Shown: one piece after another, positions 9,932 to 17,012 of the stretch
How positions within the stretch are numbered: the first letter of the stretch is position 1
Layout of the letters: the number at the start of each line of letters is the position of its first letter
DNA from: an uncultured Lysobacter sp.
Lineage (GTDB): Bacteria > Pseudomonadota > Gammaproteobacteria > Xanthomonadales > Xanthomonadaceae
DNA: 17,959 nucleotides
Assembly (NCBI GenBank): GCA_946480055.1
Contig: CAMLID010000067.1
Span: 1 to 17,959 of the forward strand
Reading direction: 5' to 3'
Notes under the pieces: generated by a model
Told to the model about the DNA's origin: nothing
What the model saw: the letters and a program-made list of their open reading frames with translations, nothing else
Database searches by the model: none
Program-made: the position numbers and the translations under genes

Positions 9932-10564
9932 TTACTTAATTTGCGCCCGCTTGCCCTGTGCCAGCGCATAGACTTCCGTCGAACGCTTGCGTGAGGCCGC
10001 GGGTTTGCGGATCGAGACCTTGGCGTAGCGACGGCGCAGTTCGCGCACGTAATCGTCGAAACCCACGCCCTGGAACAGCTTGATCAGGAACGCACCGTCT
10101 ACACGCAGATGGCGGTCGGCGAAATCCATCGCCAGCTCCGACAGGTGCATCGCTCGCGGCAGGTCCACCGCATCCACACCGCTCATATTGGGGGCCATGT
10201 CCGACAGCACAAGGTCCACAGTCTGTCCGCCCAGGCTGGCCTCCAACTGCGATAGGACCGCATCCTCCCTGAAATCGCCATGAAGGAACTCGACCCCGGC
10301 CAGGCTGGGCATCTCGAGGATGTCCAGGGCGATGACCCGGCCCTTGGCGCCCAGGGCCTGGCGGACCCACTGCGACCAGCCGCCCGGAGCGGCGCCCAGG
10401 TCGACCACGACCATGCCCGGCTTGAGCAGGCGGTCGCGCTCGACCAGCTCCTCCAGCTTGTAGGCGGCACGCGAACGCAGCCCCTCCGCCTTGGCCTTCT
10501 TGACGAAGGGGTCGGAGAAGTGTTCCTTGAGCCAACGTTGGCTGCTCTTGCTGCGGGTTGCCAT
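9932..10564 (-). CDS. rlmE: 23S rRNA (uridine-2'-O)-methyltransferase RlmE
   Basis: RlmE (FtsJ/RrmJ) methylates the 2'-OH of U2552 in the 50S subunit and is heat-induced in E. coli. The 210-residue protein contains the SAM motif [14 protein letters not shown]. The catalytic K-D-K-E tetrad can be traced in [24 protein letters not shown] and RSTEVYALA. The ATG at 10564 has no clear Shine-Dalgarno sequence; a TATCAT -10-like box at 10596-10591 would give a leader of about 20 bases. The order rlmE-ftsH-folP is that of E. coli, with yhbY divergent 68 bases away. Confidence 0.97.
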   Translation of the reverse strand: MATRSKSSQRWLKEHFSDPFVKKAKAEGLRSRAAYKLEELVERDRLLKPGMVVVDLGAAPGGWSQWVRQALGAKGRVIALDILEMPSLAGVEFLHGDFREDAVLSQLEASLGGQTVDLVLSDMAPNMSGVDAVDLPRAMHLSELAMDFADRHLRVDGAFLIKLFQGVGFDDYVRELRRRYAKVSIRKPAASRKRSTEVYALAQGKRAQIK

Positions 10565-10632
10565 GGCGGCCGGAGGGCTGGGGGAAGGCCATGATACCCT
10601 GACGCCCCCTCCGTACCCTGTTGCGTGCCCGA

Positions 10633-10938
10633 ATGCCGACCCTCCTGACCTCCGCCCAGACTCGATTCCTGCGGGGCCAGGCGCACGACCTGAAGGCGAT
10701 GCTGCAAGTCGGCGGCAAGGGCATCACCGAGGCTCTGGTGGCCGAAATCGACCTGGCCCTGGAACACCACGAGCTGATCAAGGTCAAGGTGGCCGCCGAC
10801 GACCGCGAGGTCCGCGATGCCATGATCGGCGAGCTCGCCGAGCGCACCGGCGCCGCTCTGGTCCAGCGCATCGGCCATACCGCCGTGTTCTACCGCCAGA
10901 GCAAGGACAAGCGCCAGATCGTGCTGCCGCGGTCCTGA
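10633..10938 (+). CDS. yhbY: YhbY family RNA-binding protein, ribosome assembly
   Basis: A 101-residue single CRS1-YhbY domain with the KH-like loop VGGKGIT (about 26-32) and the conserved start [19 protein letters not shown]. The family binds RNA and associates with pre-50S particles. The ATG at 10633 was chosen; a TTG at 10621 in frame would add four residues. No good Shine-Dalgarno sequence precedes either. It is transcribed away from rlmE, another 50S-maturation gene, across a 68-base shared promoter region. Confidence 0.95.
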   Translation: MPTLLTSAQTRFLRGQAHDLKAMLQVGGKGITEALVAEIDLALEHHELIKVKVAADDREVRDAMIGELAERTGAALVQRIGHTAVFYRQSKDKRQIVLPRS

Positions 10939-10993
10939 GACCCGGCCCCGCCGCTCCTCCGCCCCCCGTTCAGCCCATCCCGAGCCCGGCCCC

Positions 10994-11368
10994 ATGCAGC
11001 TCACCCTGGAAAACCCGGACCACACCTATTACCTGCGCGGCGCCGACGGCCAGGCCGCGCTGGTCAATGAGCGGCGCCTGGAAGCCAGCTTCGTGCTCGC
11101 CCCGGACCACCTGATCGAGAATTGGGCGGTCGGAGACGTGCGCGAACTCAGCGCGGACGACCTCGCCCCCCTGCTCGCCCTGGAGCCGGAGCTGATCGTG
11201 CTCGGCAGCGGCGAACGCCAGGTGTTCCCGCCCGCGGCCACCCAGGCCGCCTGCCTCAGCCGCGGCATCGGCCTGGAAGTGATGACCAACGCCGCCGCCG
11301 CGCGCACCTTCAACGTGCTCGCCGGCGAAGGCCGGCGCGTGGTCGCGGGGTTCGTGCTGGGCGCGTGA
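10994..11368 (+). CDS. Mth938-like domain protein (NDUFAF3/MTH938 family), function unknown
   Basis: A 124-residue cytoplasmic protein. Motifs of the family are visible: the acidic N-terminal strands, VNERRLEASFVLAP, a central ELIVLGSGERQVFPP, then the GIGLEVMTNAAAARTFNVLAGEGRRVVAGFVL block that ends nearly all members. Bacterial members have no settled function; the eukaryotic relative NDUFAF3 assists complex I assembly. It lies 55 bases after yhbY on the same strand and overlaps the next gene by GTGA, so the three genes are likely one transcript. The ATG has no obvious ribosome binding site. Confidence 0.88.
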   Translation: MQLTLENPDHTYYLRGADGQAALVNERRLEASFVLAPDHLIENWAVGDVRELSADDLAPLLALEPELIVLGSGERQVFPPAATQAACLSRGIGLEVMTNAAAARTFNVLAGEGRRVVAGFVLGA

Positions 11369-11955
11369 GCCCGCGCGCCGCGCCGCTGGCCTCGTGGGCG
11401 GCAGTCGCGATCGGCGCCTGCGCGCCGCTCCCTCCTGGCGAACGCTACGAGCGCTGGCTCGCCGACGGCAGGCGCGACTCGGTCGACGAGTACCGACGCT
11501 ATTTGCGCGCCGAAGGCGTCGCCGACCTCGTGCCGATGACGCAGCTGCTGCGCTCCGGGCGACGCTGGCGCTGGTGCGGCGCGGCCGAGTTCGCGCTGCC
11601 GCCGAAGCCCGCATGGCCGGACACGGTGCGCAGCCTGCGCCTGATCGGGCAATTGCGCAGCGCCGGTTTGCTCGATGGCGCGCAGATCGGCTCCGGCTAC
11701 CGCGATCCTGAGCTCAATCGCTGCGAAGGCGGCAGTTCGCTCAGCAAACACATACGCGGCGGCGCCTACGATTTCGACCTCGCCGCTGACGTGGATGCGG
11801 AATCCTTGTGCGCCTACTGGCGCCGCCACGGACCCGCTGCCGGCTTCGGGCTCGGGTTCTACGATCGTCGCCGCCTGCACATCGACACCGCCGGGTTCCG
11901 CACTTGGGGCGGCGATTACCGCAGGCGTACGTCGCTGTGCGCAACACGCCGATAG
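11365..11955 (+). CDS. Lipoprotein with M15-type D-Ala-D-Ala carboxypeptidase motif
   Basis: The 196-residue protein starts at GTG 11365, overlapping the TGA of the gene before by GTGA. Residues 1-18 form a signal peptide ending in a lipobox, IGAC, with Cys19 as the lipid-bearing residue and Ala at +2, suggesting the outer membrane. The C-terminal half has GSGYRDPELN (109-118), SKHIRGGAYD (127-136, matching SxHxxGxAxD) and LHIDTAGFRTWGGDY (171-185). His129, Asp136 and His172 would hold zinc as in M15 peptidases, which trim cell-wall peptides. Substrate is not predictable. The C-terminal RRRTSLCATRR is basic and unusual. The same frame is open further upstream, but that part only shadows the previous gene. 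Confidence 0.85.
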   Translation: MSPRAAPLASWAAVAIGACAPLPPGERYERWLADGRRDSVDEYRRYLRAEGVADLVPMTQLLRSGRRWRWCGAAEFALPPKPAWPDTVRSLRLIGQLRSAGLLDGAQIGSGYRDPELNRCEGGSSLSKHIRGGAYDFDLAADVDAESLCAYWRRHGPAAGFGLGFYDRRRLHIDTAGFRTWGGDYRRRTSLCATRR

Positions 11956-11974
11956 CGTCCGCGACACCGCGGCC

Positions 11975-12054
11975 TTGGGGCAGGAGCGGCGTAAGCCGAG
12001 ACCGCGAAACTTCGGCCGCAGCGTGGGTCGCGGCTTACGCCGCTCCTACCCCAA
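11975..12054. repeat. REP doublet A in the convergent gap
   Basis: Arms of 24 bases at 11975-11998 and 12031-12054 face each other across 32 bases with a single mismatch. Both carry the core GGAGCGGCGTAAGCCG, flanked outside by GGGGC or GGGGT and TTGG. Lying just after the M15 lipoprotein stop, the long hairpin may protect or end the transcript. Confidence 0.85.
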
Positions 12055-12092
12055 AAGCGGAGCAAGTCGCGCAGATGCAGTCACCCACCTTT

Positions 12093-12163
12093 TGTGGGAG
12101 CGGCGTAAGCCGCGATTTCGACGTAGCCGAAGCAGCGTAATCGCGGCTTACGCCGCTCCCACA
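12093..12163. repeat. REP doublet B in the convergent gap
   Basis: Arms of 23 bases, 12093-12115 and 12141-12163, are perfect inverted copies separated by 25 bases. The head is GTGG rather than GTAG, but the core GAGCGGCGTAAGCCGCGA is the same. It lies 40 bases from the nlpD-like stop, so it may mark the 3' end of that minus-strand transcript. The remaining gap holds nothing else recognisable. Confidence 0.87.
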
Positions 12164-12205
12164 GCGAAGGCCGCGCGGCGAATCAGCGGCACTTTTGTCG
12201 GCCGA

Positions 12206-13075
12206 CTACTTCTTCGGCAGATACTGCAACGGATCGACCGGCTTGCCGTTGTAGCGGACCTCGAAATGCAGCATGTCGCGTGCCGCGCCGCTGCGGCCCA
12301 TCTCGGCGATCTGCTGGCCCGACTTCACCAGCTGTCCTTCGTTGACCAGGCGATTGCGGTTGTGGCCGTAGGCCGAGAGCCAGGCGTCGTTGTGCTTGAT
12401 GATGATCAGTTCGCCGTAGCCGACCAGGCCCGAGCCCGAGTACACCACCACGCCGTCGCTGGCCGCGCGCACCGGCGCGCCGCTGCTGCCGGCGATGTCG
12501 ATGCCCTGCTTGGTCGGCTCGCCGGAGACGTAGCGGCTCAGCAGCTGGCCGTCGGCGGGCCAGCGCCAGGCGATGCCGCTGCTGACCGGTGCGGCCGGGA
12601 CCGGCGGCGGACGCGAAGGCACGGTGGCGACCGGCGGGCGCGGCGTGGTCGTACCGGGGACATTGGTCGGCGGTCGGCTCGGCAGCGGCCGCGAAGCCGG
12701 CGGCCGCGAGGCCGTGGCGTTGCCGCCGGACGGATACAGTTTCAGGCGCTGACCCGGATAGATGATGTACGGCGCGCTGATGCCGTTCCACGCCGCCAGG
12801 TCGCGCGCGTCGATGCCGTTGCGGAAGGCGATCCCGTACATGGTCTCGCCGCGCTGGACCACTGCGCTGGCGCCGTACTTGGGCGTCGACACCCGCACCG
12901 GGGCGCGGCCGCCGCGCGAGGGTTCACGGATCACCGTGCTCGAACAGGCCGCCAGTGCGAGCGCTGCGGCGAACACGAGCAGGACACGGCCGGTCTTGGC
13001 GGTGCCGGGCGGGATCGTGTCGACTGGGGTCGTGCCGAGGGGCGACAGTCCGTTGTTGATCATGCGCGCGTTCAT
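12206..13075 (-). CDS. nlpD: NlpD-like lipoprotein, LysM plus degenerate LytM (M23) domain
   Basis: A 289-residue envelope protein with a lipobox LAAC (Cys44), a LysM peptidoglycan-binding domain (about 70-113), a Pro/Arg/Thr-rich linker (about 120-165) and a C-terminal LytM domain (about 170-289). Zinc ligands of active M23 enzymes are replaced: KQGIDI lacks the first His, and LHFEVR has HxE in place of HxH. That is the pattern of NlpD/EnvC-type amidase activators, so it probably activates a septal amidase rather than cutting the wall. The ATG at 13075 overlaps the stop of the YqaA-like gene (ATGA); an ATG at 13063 is an alternative. The region before the hydrophobic segment is long for a lipoprotein signal. 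It ends with TAG. Confidence 0.88.
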   Translation of the reverse strand: MNARMINNGLSPLGTTPVDTIPPGTAKTGRVLLVFAAALALAACSSTVIREPSRGGRAPVRVSTPKYGASAVVQRGETMYGIAFRNGIDARDLAAWNGISAPYIIYPGQRLKLYPSGGNATASRPPASRPLPSRPPTNVPGTTTPRPPVATVPSRPPPVPAAPVSSGIAWRWPADGQLLSRYVSGEPTKQGIDIAGSSGAPVRAASDGVVVYSGSGLVGYGELIIIKHNDAWLSAYGHNRNRLVNEGQLVKSGQQIAEMGRSGAARDMLHFEVRYNGKPVDPLQYLPKK

Positions 13076-13689
13076 GCTCCAGATTGGGCGTGCCACCACA
13101 GCCAGCCGATGCCGAGCACCACCACCGCGGTCGCGATCCAGCCCACCGGCTCGATGTAGCGACGCAGCGCGGCCTCGGCGCGCGGCCCGCCGATCCGGAT
13201 CACCAATGCCAGCAGGAACACCCGCTTGCCGCGACCGATCAGCATGCTCAGCACGTATTGCAGCATGGGAACGCCGACGATGCCCGACGCCCAGGTGAAC
13301 ACCTTCATCGGGATCGGCATGAAGCCGCCGATCACCAGGAAGGTGAACACCGCCCACGGCGACTCGGCCATCTTGGCCTGCACCGTGGCGATGCCCGCTT
13401 CGATATTGTCGAGCATGCCCAGGGCCGCGAACATCGGCTTGAGCGCCTCGAACGCGTAGTGCCCCAGCGCATAGCCGACCAGCGCGCCCGCCATCGAACC
13501 GAGCAGGCTCAAGGTGGCGAACCAGAACGCACGCTTGGGCTGGGCCACGCACATCGGCGCCAGCATCACTTCCGGCATCACCGGGAAGATGATCGCCTCG
13601 ACGAAACTCAGCCCGGCGAGATAGGCCGGAGCGCGGGGGTGGCCGGCCCAGGCCAGTGTGCGCTCGTAGAGCGGCCCGAAAATCTTCAC
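13072..13689 (-). CDS. YqaA/DedA-like (VTT domain) inner-membrane protein
   Basis: The 205-residue protein has about four to five hydrophobic segments and the VTT-domain pattern: FVEAIIFPVMPEVMLAPM near the start, then LLGSMAGALVGYALG (62-76), and later FMPIPMKVFTWASG. Relatives are DedA-family transporters, some of which recycle lipid carriers such as undecaprenyl phosphate; the YqaA branch is not well characterised. The start is GTG at 13689 with an AGGG site 8 bases upstream. It sits 25 bases after pcm and overlaps the NlpD-like gene by four bases, so it is part of the surE-pcm transcript. Confidence 0.88.
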   Translation of the reverse strand: MKIFGPLYERTLAWAGHPRAPAYLAGLSFVEAIIFPVMPEVMLAPMCVAQPKRAFWFATLSLLGSMAGALVGYALGHYAFEALKPMFAALGMLDNIEAGIATVQAKMAESPWAVFTFLVIGGFMPIPMKVFTWASGIVGVPMLQYVLSMLIGRGKRVFLLALVIRIGGPRAEAALRRYIEPVGWIATAVVVLGIGWLWWHAQSGA

Positions 13690-13714
13690 GAAAAATCCCT
13701 GTCGCGCGCGGCGT

Positions 13715-14395
13715 TCAATCGATCATGCCCGACAGCAGCGGCACGAACACCACCGGCGCGAGCGTGGTTTGGCTGACGTTGCCTTCGGCGTCCTTGCGCA
13801 GCTGCAGTAGCGACTGCGACGACGAGCCGCCGACCGGCGCAATCAGCGTGCCGCCCGGCGCGAGCTGCGCGGTCAGCGCGTCGACCAGGGCCGGGGCCGC
13901 GGCGGTGACGATGATGGCGTCGAAGGGGCCGTTTTCGGGCCAGCCGATGCGGCCGTCGTCGTGCTTGCTGCGTACATTCAGGCCGAGCTGGCGGAAGCGC
14001 TTGCGCGCGGTGCGCAGCAATTCCCCGATGCGCTCGACGGTGTGCACTTCCAGGCCCAGCGCGGCCAGGATCGCGGCCTGGTAGCCCGAGCCGGTGCCGA
14101 TCTCCAACACCTTGCCCGGCACGCCGTCGGCGAGCAGGGCCTCGGTCATCTTGGCCACCACCCAGGGCTGGGAAATGGTCTGGCCGTGGCCGATCGGCAG
14201 CGCGGTGTCTTCGTAGGCGCGCGTGGCCAGGGCCTCGTCGACGAACAGATGGCGCGGCACGGTGCGGATCGCGTTGAGCACGCGCTCGTCGGCTATGCCG
14301 TTGTCGCGCAGGCGCTCGACCAGGCGGTCGCGCACGCGCTGCGAAGTCATGCCGGTGCCGATCGCTTCGGGTTGCAGACGCATGCGCACGCTCAT
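13715..14395 (-). CDS. pcm: Protein-L-isoaspartate O-methyltransferase
   Basis: Pcm methylates isoaspartyl residues so that damaged proteins can be repaired, using SAM. The 226-residue protein has the family motif [20 protein letters not shown] (residues about 48-67), the SAM site [13 protein letters not shown] and the later [12 protein letters not shown] and [10 protein letters not shown]. The ATG at 14395 was chosen because it overlaps the surE stop as ATGA and has a GGAG site upstream; the frame continues further into surE but that part is not Pcm-like. The surE-pcm coupling is the same as in E. coli. Confidence 0.96.
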   Translation of the reverse strand: MSVRMRLQPEAIGTGMTSQRVRDRLVERLRDNGIADERVLNAIRTVPRHLFVDEALATRAYEDTALPIGHGQTISQPWVVAKMTEALLADGVPGKVLEIGTGSGYQAAILAALGLEVHTVERIGELLRTARKRFRQLGLNVRSKHDDGRIGWPENGPFDAIIVTAAAPALVDALTAQLAPGGTLIAPVGGSSSQSLLQLRKDAEGNVSQTTLAPVVFVPLLSGMID

Positions 14396-15171
14396 TCGCT
14401 CCGCTCCAGCTCGGCGGCGAGCCCGCCGACCCAGCTGGCGACCTGATCCAGGGCCTGATAGCGGGTCAGGTCGACGTGGATCGGGGTGATCGAAATGCAG
14501 CCGCGGCGCAGGGCGTGGAAATCGGTCCCGGGGCCGGCGTCCTGCTCCGGACCGGCGGCGCCGATCCACCACCACTGGCGGCCGCGCGGATCGCGCTGGG
14601 GGATGCAGGCCTCGGCGCGGTGGCGGTTGCCCAGGCGGGTGACCTCGAAGCCGGCGATCTCGCCCCAGGGCAGATCGGGCACGTTGACGTTGAGGATGGT
14701 ATCGGCCGGCAGCGGGTCGGTGCGCAGGCGGGCGATGATCTCGACCGCCGCGCGCGCGGCGGTTTCGTAATGCTTGCCGTCGTGGTCCACCGTCTGCAGC
14801 GACATCGCCAGCGCCGGCAGGCCCAGGAAACGGCCTTCCATCGCCGCGGCGACGGTGCCGGAATAGATCACGTCGTCGCCGAGGTTGGCGGTGTTGTTGA
14901 TGCCGGACACGACCAGGTCGGGTTCGACCTCGAGCATGCCGGTGATCGCGACGTGGACGCAGTCGGTCGGCGTGCCGTGCACGCGCCAGGTCGAGGCGTC
15001 GAGCTGGTGCACGCGCACCGGCGCGTCCAGGGTCAGCGAATTGCTCGCGCCGGAACGGTCGCGGTCGGGGGCGACCACCAGCACTTCATGGCCGGCCTCG
15101 CGCAGGGTCTGCGCCAGGACGCGGATGCCGGGGGCGTCGACGCCATCGTCGTTACTCACGAGAACTCGCAT
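14392..15171 (-). CDS. surE: 5'/3'-nucleotidase SurE
   Basis: SurE is a metal-dependent nucleoside monophosphatase linked to stationary-phase survival. The 259-residue protein begins [16 protein letters not shown], with the metal-binding DDG at 8-10. It continues with [15 protein letters not shown] and [20 protein letters not shown], and the C-terminal part has [13 protein letters not shown]. The ATG at 15171 has a strong AGGGAG site 4 bases upstream, which settles the start over the longer open frame to 15345. It leads the surE-pcm-yqaA-nlpD cluster. The 204-base leader region holds a hairpin (15216-15252) and a TATCAT -10-like box at 15285-15280. Confidence 0.97.
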   Translation of the reverse strand: MRVLVSNDDGVDAPGIRVLAQTLREAGHEVLVVAPDRDRSGASNSLTLDAPVRVHQLDASTWRVHGTPTDCVHVAITGMLEVEPDLVVSGINNTANLGDDVIYSGTVAAAMEGRFLGLPALAMSLQTVDHDGKHYETAARAAVEIIARLRTDPLPADTILNVNVPDLPWGEIAGFEVTRLGNRHRAEACIPQRDPRGRQWWWIGAAGPEQDAGPGTDFHALRRGCISITPIHVDLTRYQALDQVASWVGGLAAELERSE

Positions 15172-15215
15172 GGACTCCCTTGCGTTACCGCACAGCTTTC
15201 GAAACGGGGTTGGCA

Positions 15216-15252
15216 CCGAGGTTCGTGGAACGAAGGTTCTTCGCAACCTCGG
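15216..15252 (-). promoter_or_regulatory. Hairpin in the surE upstream region
   Basis: CCGAGGTT (15216-15223) pairs with AACCTCGG (15245-15252). Inside, CGAAG (15231-15235) pairs with CTTCG (15239-15243) around GTT. It lies 45-80 bases ahead of the surE start and within the transcript if the -10-like TATCAT at 15285-15280 is used. It could be a leader structure or an operator; no U-run follows. Confidence 0.35.
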
Positions 15253-15375
15253 GAGCGCGCGCGAACGGCGCACGGGACCATGATAGCCGATGGGCGTTAC
15301 CGGCTCCCGCGGATACGGCACGCCATGACGGATATCCGAACGCAAGGCCCCTTCTGCTGAGCTCCGGCCCTGGCG

Positions 15376-15885
15376 TCAGGCGCTGGGAGCCGGATTGCAG
15401 AGCCGGAAGGGCTCGGAACGGTAGATTGCCCTATTACGGTCCATGAGCCGGATCCGGTAGTAGAACTCCCGCGCTTCTCCAGGAGAGACAAAGACGTACA
15501 GCGGCAGCGCGAACGTGGTGCCGTCGCCGGGCGTAATGGTCACGTCCTTCGACGCAGGGAGGTAGTGCTCAAGCACTCTGACGCTCACCCCGTATTCGCC
15601 GTCGATCTCGGGACTGCGCTCCAGGGATGCGTAGCCCTGGTGAAAATTGAATGGGGCCGTCTGGCGTTCGTCGCTCAAAGGGAAGGCCACCCGCCGACTG
15701 CCGCTGTTGGCGATATCGAACAGCACCTTGCCGTCGTGCGGGACCCGTCCGCAATCCGGATCGACGCTGTGCCCCGTGACGACGATCCCGGCCACCGGGT
15801 CCGGATGCACGTACGTGCCGGCGCAGGCGCACAGCATCAACGGTACGACCGCAAGCCAATAGCGCTTCACCTGTCGTGTCCCCAT
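15376..15885 (-). CDS. Putative lipoprotein, family not recognised
   Basis: A 169-residue protein with a basic start and hydrophobic core (about residues 10-20), then LCAC; Cys21 is the likelier lipid-bearing Cys because it follows Ala. The mature part is soluble and beta-rich in appearance, with GKVLFDIANSGSRRVAFPLS and later TFALPLYVFVSPGEAREFYYRI. Such strands around a conserved 'FDIANSGSR' recall immunoglobulin-like domains, but no family can be named. The ATG at 15885 has an AGGTG site. The gene reads toward surE, 204 bases away, and no terminator was seen between them. It is divergent from the Smr gene. No function is proposed. Confidence 0.78.
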   Translation of the reverse strand: MGTRQVKRYWLAVVPLMLCACAGTYVHPDPVAGIVVTGHSVDPDCGRVPHDGKVLFDIANSGSRRVAFPLSDERQTAPFNFHQGYASLERSPEIDGEYGVSVRVLEHYLPASKDVTITPGDGTTFALPLYVFVSPGEAREFYYRIRLMDRNRAIYRSEPFRLCNPAPSA

Positions 15886-16074
15886 CGCAGCACCTCAATC
15901 TCCGTCCCTGCGGAACGACCCTCGCCCCGTCGGCGTGGAATGCCCGGACCGTCGGCCGACACCGGTCCGGCGGCGCTCCGGGCGCACCGCGATGGTAGCG
16001 CCGGCGTCCCTGCGAGTCCGGCTCGGCCGGGGTTGGGTGGGCCGGCAACGGCGAGGTCGGCGCCGGGCCCCTGC

Positions 16075-16080
16075 TAAAAT
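16075..16080 (+). promoter_or_regulatory. Candidate -10 box for a leaderless Smr-domain mRNA
   Basis: TAAAAT lies only 6 bases before the ATG at 16087. A start site at the usual distance would fall on or next to the A of the ATG. No Shine-Dalgarno sequence precedes the gene. The -35 region is poor, which lowers confidence. Confidence 0.45.
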
Positions 16081-16086
16081 TCGCCC

Positions 16087-16668
16087 ATGCCCGACGACCG
16101 CGACGAAGACGAAGACGAAGCCGAACTGTTCCGATCCGCGGTCGGGCCGGTGCGGCGCCTGCCCGATGCCGCGTTACCGCCGACCGCGCCCAGGCCCAAG
16201 CCGCGTGCGCGCATGGCCGAGCGCGACGAGGCGCTGGCGCGCGAGGAGTTCCGACATGCCCTGGACGCCAGCCTGAGCGGCAGCGGCGAGCTCGAATCCG
16301 GCGATGCCCTGTCCTACCGTCGCGACGAACTGCCGCCGCGGGTGTTCCAGCGCCTGCGCCGCGGCGAGATTTCGGCCCAGGAAGAACTGGACCTGCACGG
16401 CAGCGACGTGCGCGAGGCCGAGGTGCTGCTGCGCGCCTTCCTGCACGACGCGCGCGAGCACGGCCTGGGTTGCGTACGGGTGATCCACGGCAAAGGCCGC
16501 CGCGGCACGGACTACGTCGACAGCCGGGGGCTGCCGGTGCTGAAGAATCTGGTCGACCGGCTGCTGCGGCAGCGCGGCGACATACTCGCCTTCCACTCCG
16601 CGCCGCCCTCGCAGGGCGGCACCGGAGCGGTGCTGGTGCTGCTCGCGCCGCCGGCCAGGCGGCGCTGA
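16087..16668 (+). CDS. Smr-domain protein (SmrA/SmrB-like)
   Basis: A 193-residue protein with an acidic start (DDRDEDEDEAE), a Pro/Arg-rich region to about 45, and a C-terminal Smr domain. The domain shows LDLHG (101-105), VIHGKG (132-137) and GGTGAVLVLL (177-186), the three standard blocks. Stand-alone Smr proteins include nucleases; SmrB of E. coli cuts mRNA between collided ribosomes. Which type this is cannot be told from sequence alone. The gene is the only plus-strand member of this block, convergent with the 75-residue lipoprotein gene (stops 7 bases apart), and may be translated without a leader. Confidence 0.92.
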   Translation: MPDDRDEDEDEAELFRSAVGPVRRLPDAALPPTAPRPKPRARMAERDEALAREEFRHALDASLSGSGELESGDALSYRRDELPPRVFQRLRRGEISAQEELDLHGSDVREAEVLLRAFLHDAREHGLGCVRVIHGKGRRGTDYVDSRGLPVLKNLVDRLLRQRGDILAFHSAPPSQGGTGAVLVLLAPPARRR

Positions 16669-16674
16669 GCAGGT

Positions 16675-16902
16675 TCAATCTTCGCTGTGCTTGGCGACCT
16701 GCTTGCGAGGCAAATTGACCCAGGTCACATCGATGCCGCGGCGACGCGCGATGCGCTCGACCTGCGCCATGTAGACCTCGTCGTTATCCATGATCGACGG
16801 TGCCTTCTGCGGAGGCACATAGGCGGTCTTGGTGCTGTGCCCGGCGCAGGCGGACAGGCCGAGTATCGACAGCGACAGAACGGCAACTCGTAAGGCGCTC
16901 AT
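16675..16902 (-). CDS. Small putative lipoprotein, 75 residues
   Basis: The protein starts at ATG 16902 (MSALRVAVLSLSILGL) with a GGAG site about 8 bases upstream; an ATG at 16944 in the same frame adds 14 residues without a signal sequence and is less likely. The lipobox LSAC puts the lipid on Cys19, with Ala at +2, suggesting the outer membrane. The mature part is only about 57 residues and ends in a charged stretch with RIARRRGIDVTWVNLPRK. No family is recognised. A TATAAG -10-like box at 16958-16953 could be its promoter. Its stop nearly meets that of the Smr gene. Confidence 0.75.
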   Translation of the reverse strand: MSALRVAVLSLSILGLSACAGHSTKTAYVPPQKAPSIMDNDEVYMAQVERIARRRGIDVTWVNLPRKQVAKHSED

Positions 16903-17012
16903 GATCCCGTCTCCAGATGCATGCCCGGCCCCATTGCCGAACACACTTCCGGCTTATACGCCCGCCCTCGAAGGCAACCAGTGCCGCCCGTTGCTTTCCG
17001 ACGAACGGTCGA

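Noticed and set aside
10595..10619. Repeated TACCCT as paired promoters for yhbY
   Set aside because: Two TACCCT hexamers 19 bases apart are weak -10 matches without -35 boxes, so they are not supportable as promoters.
11675..13159. 494-codon plus-strand open frame across the REP cluster and nlpD
   Set aside because: It runs through the M15 gene in another phase, then the REP elements, then antisense to the NlpD-like gene.
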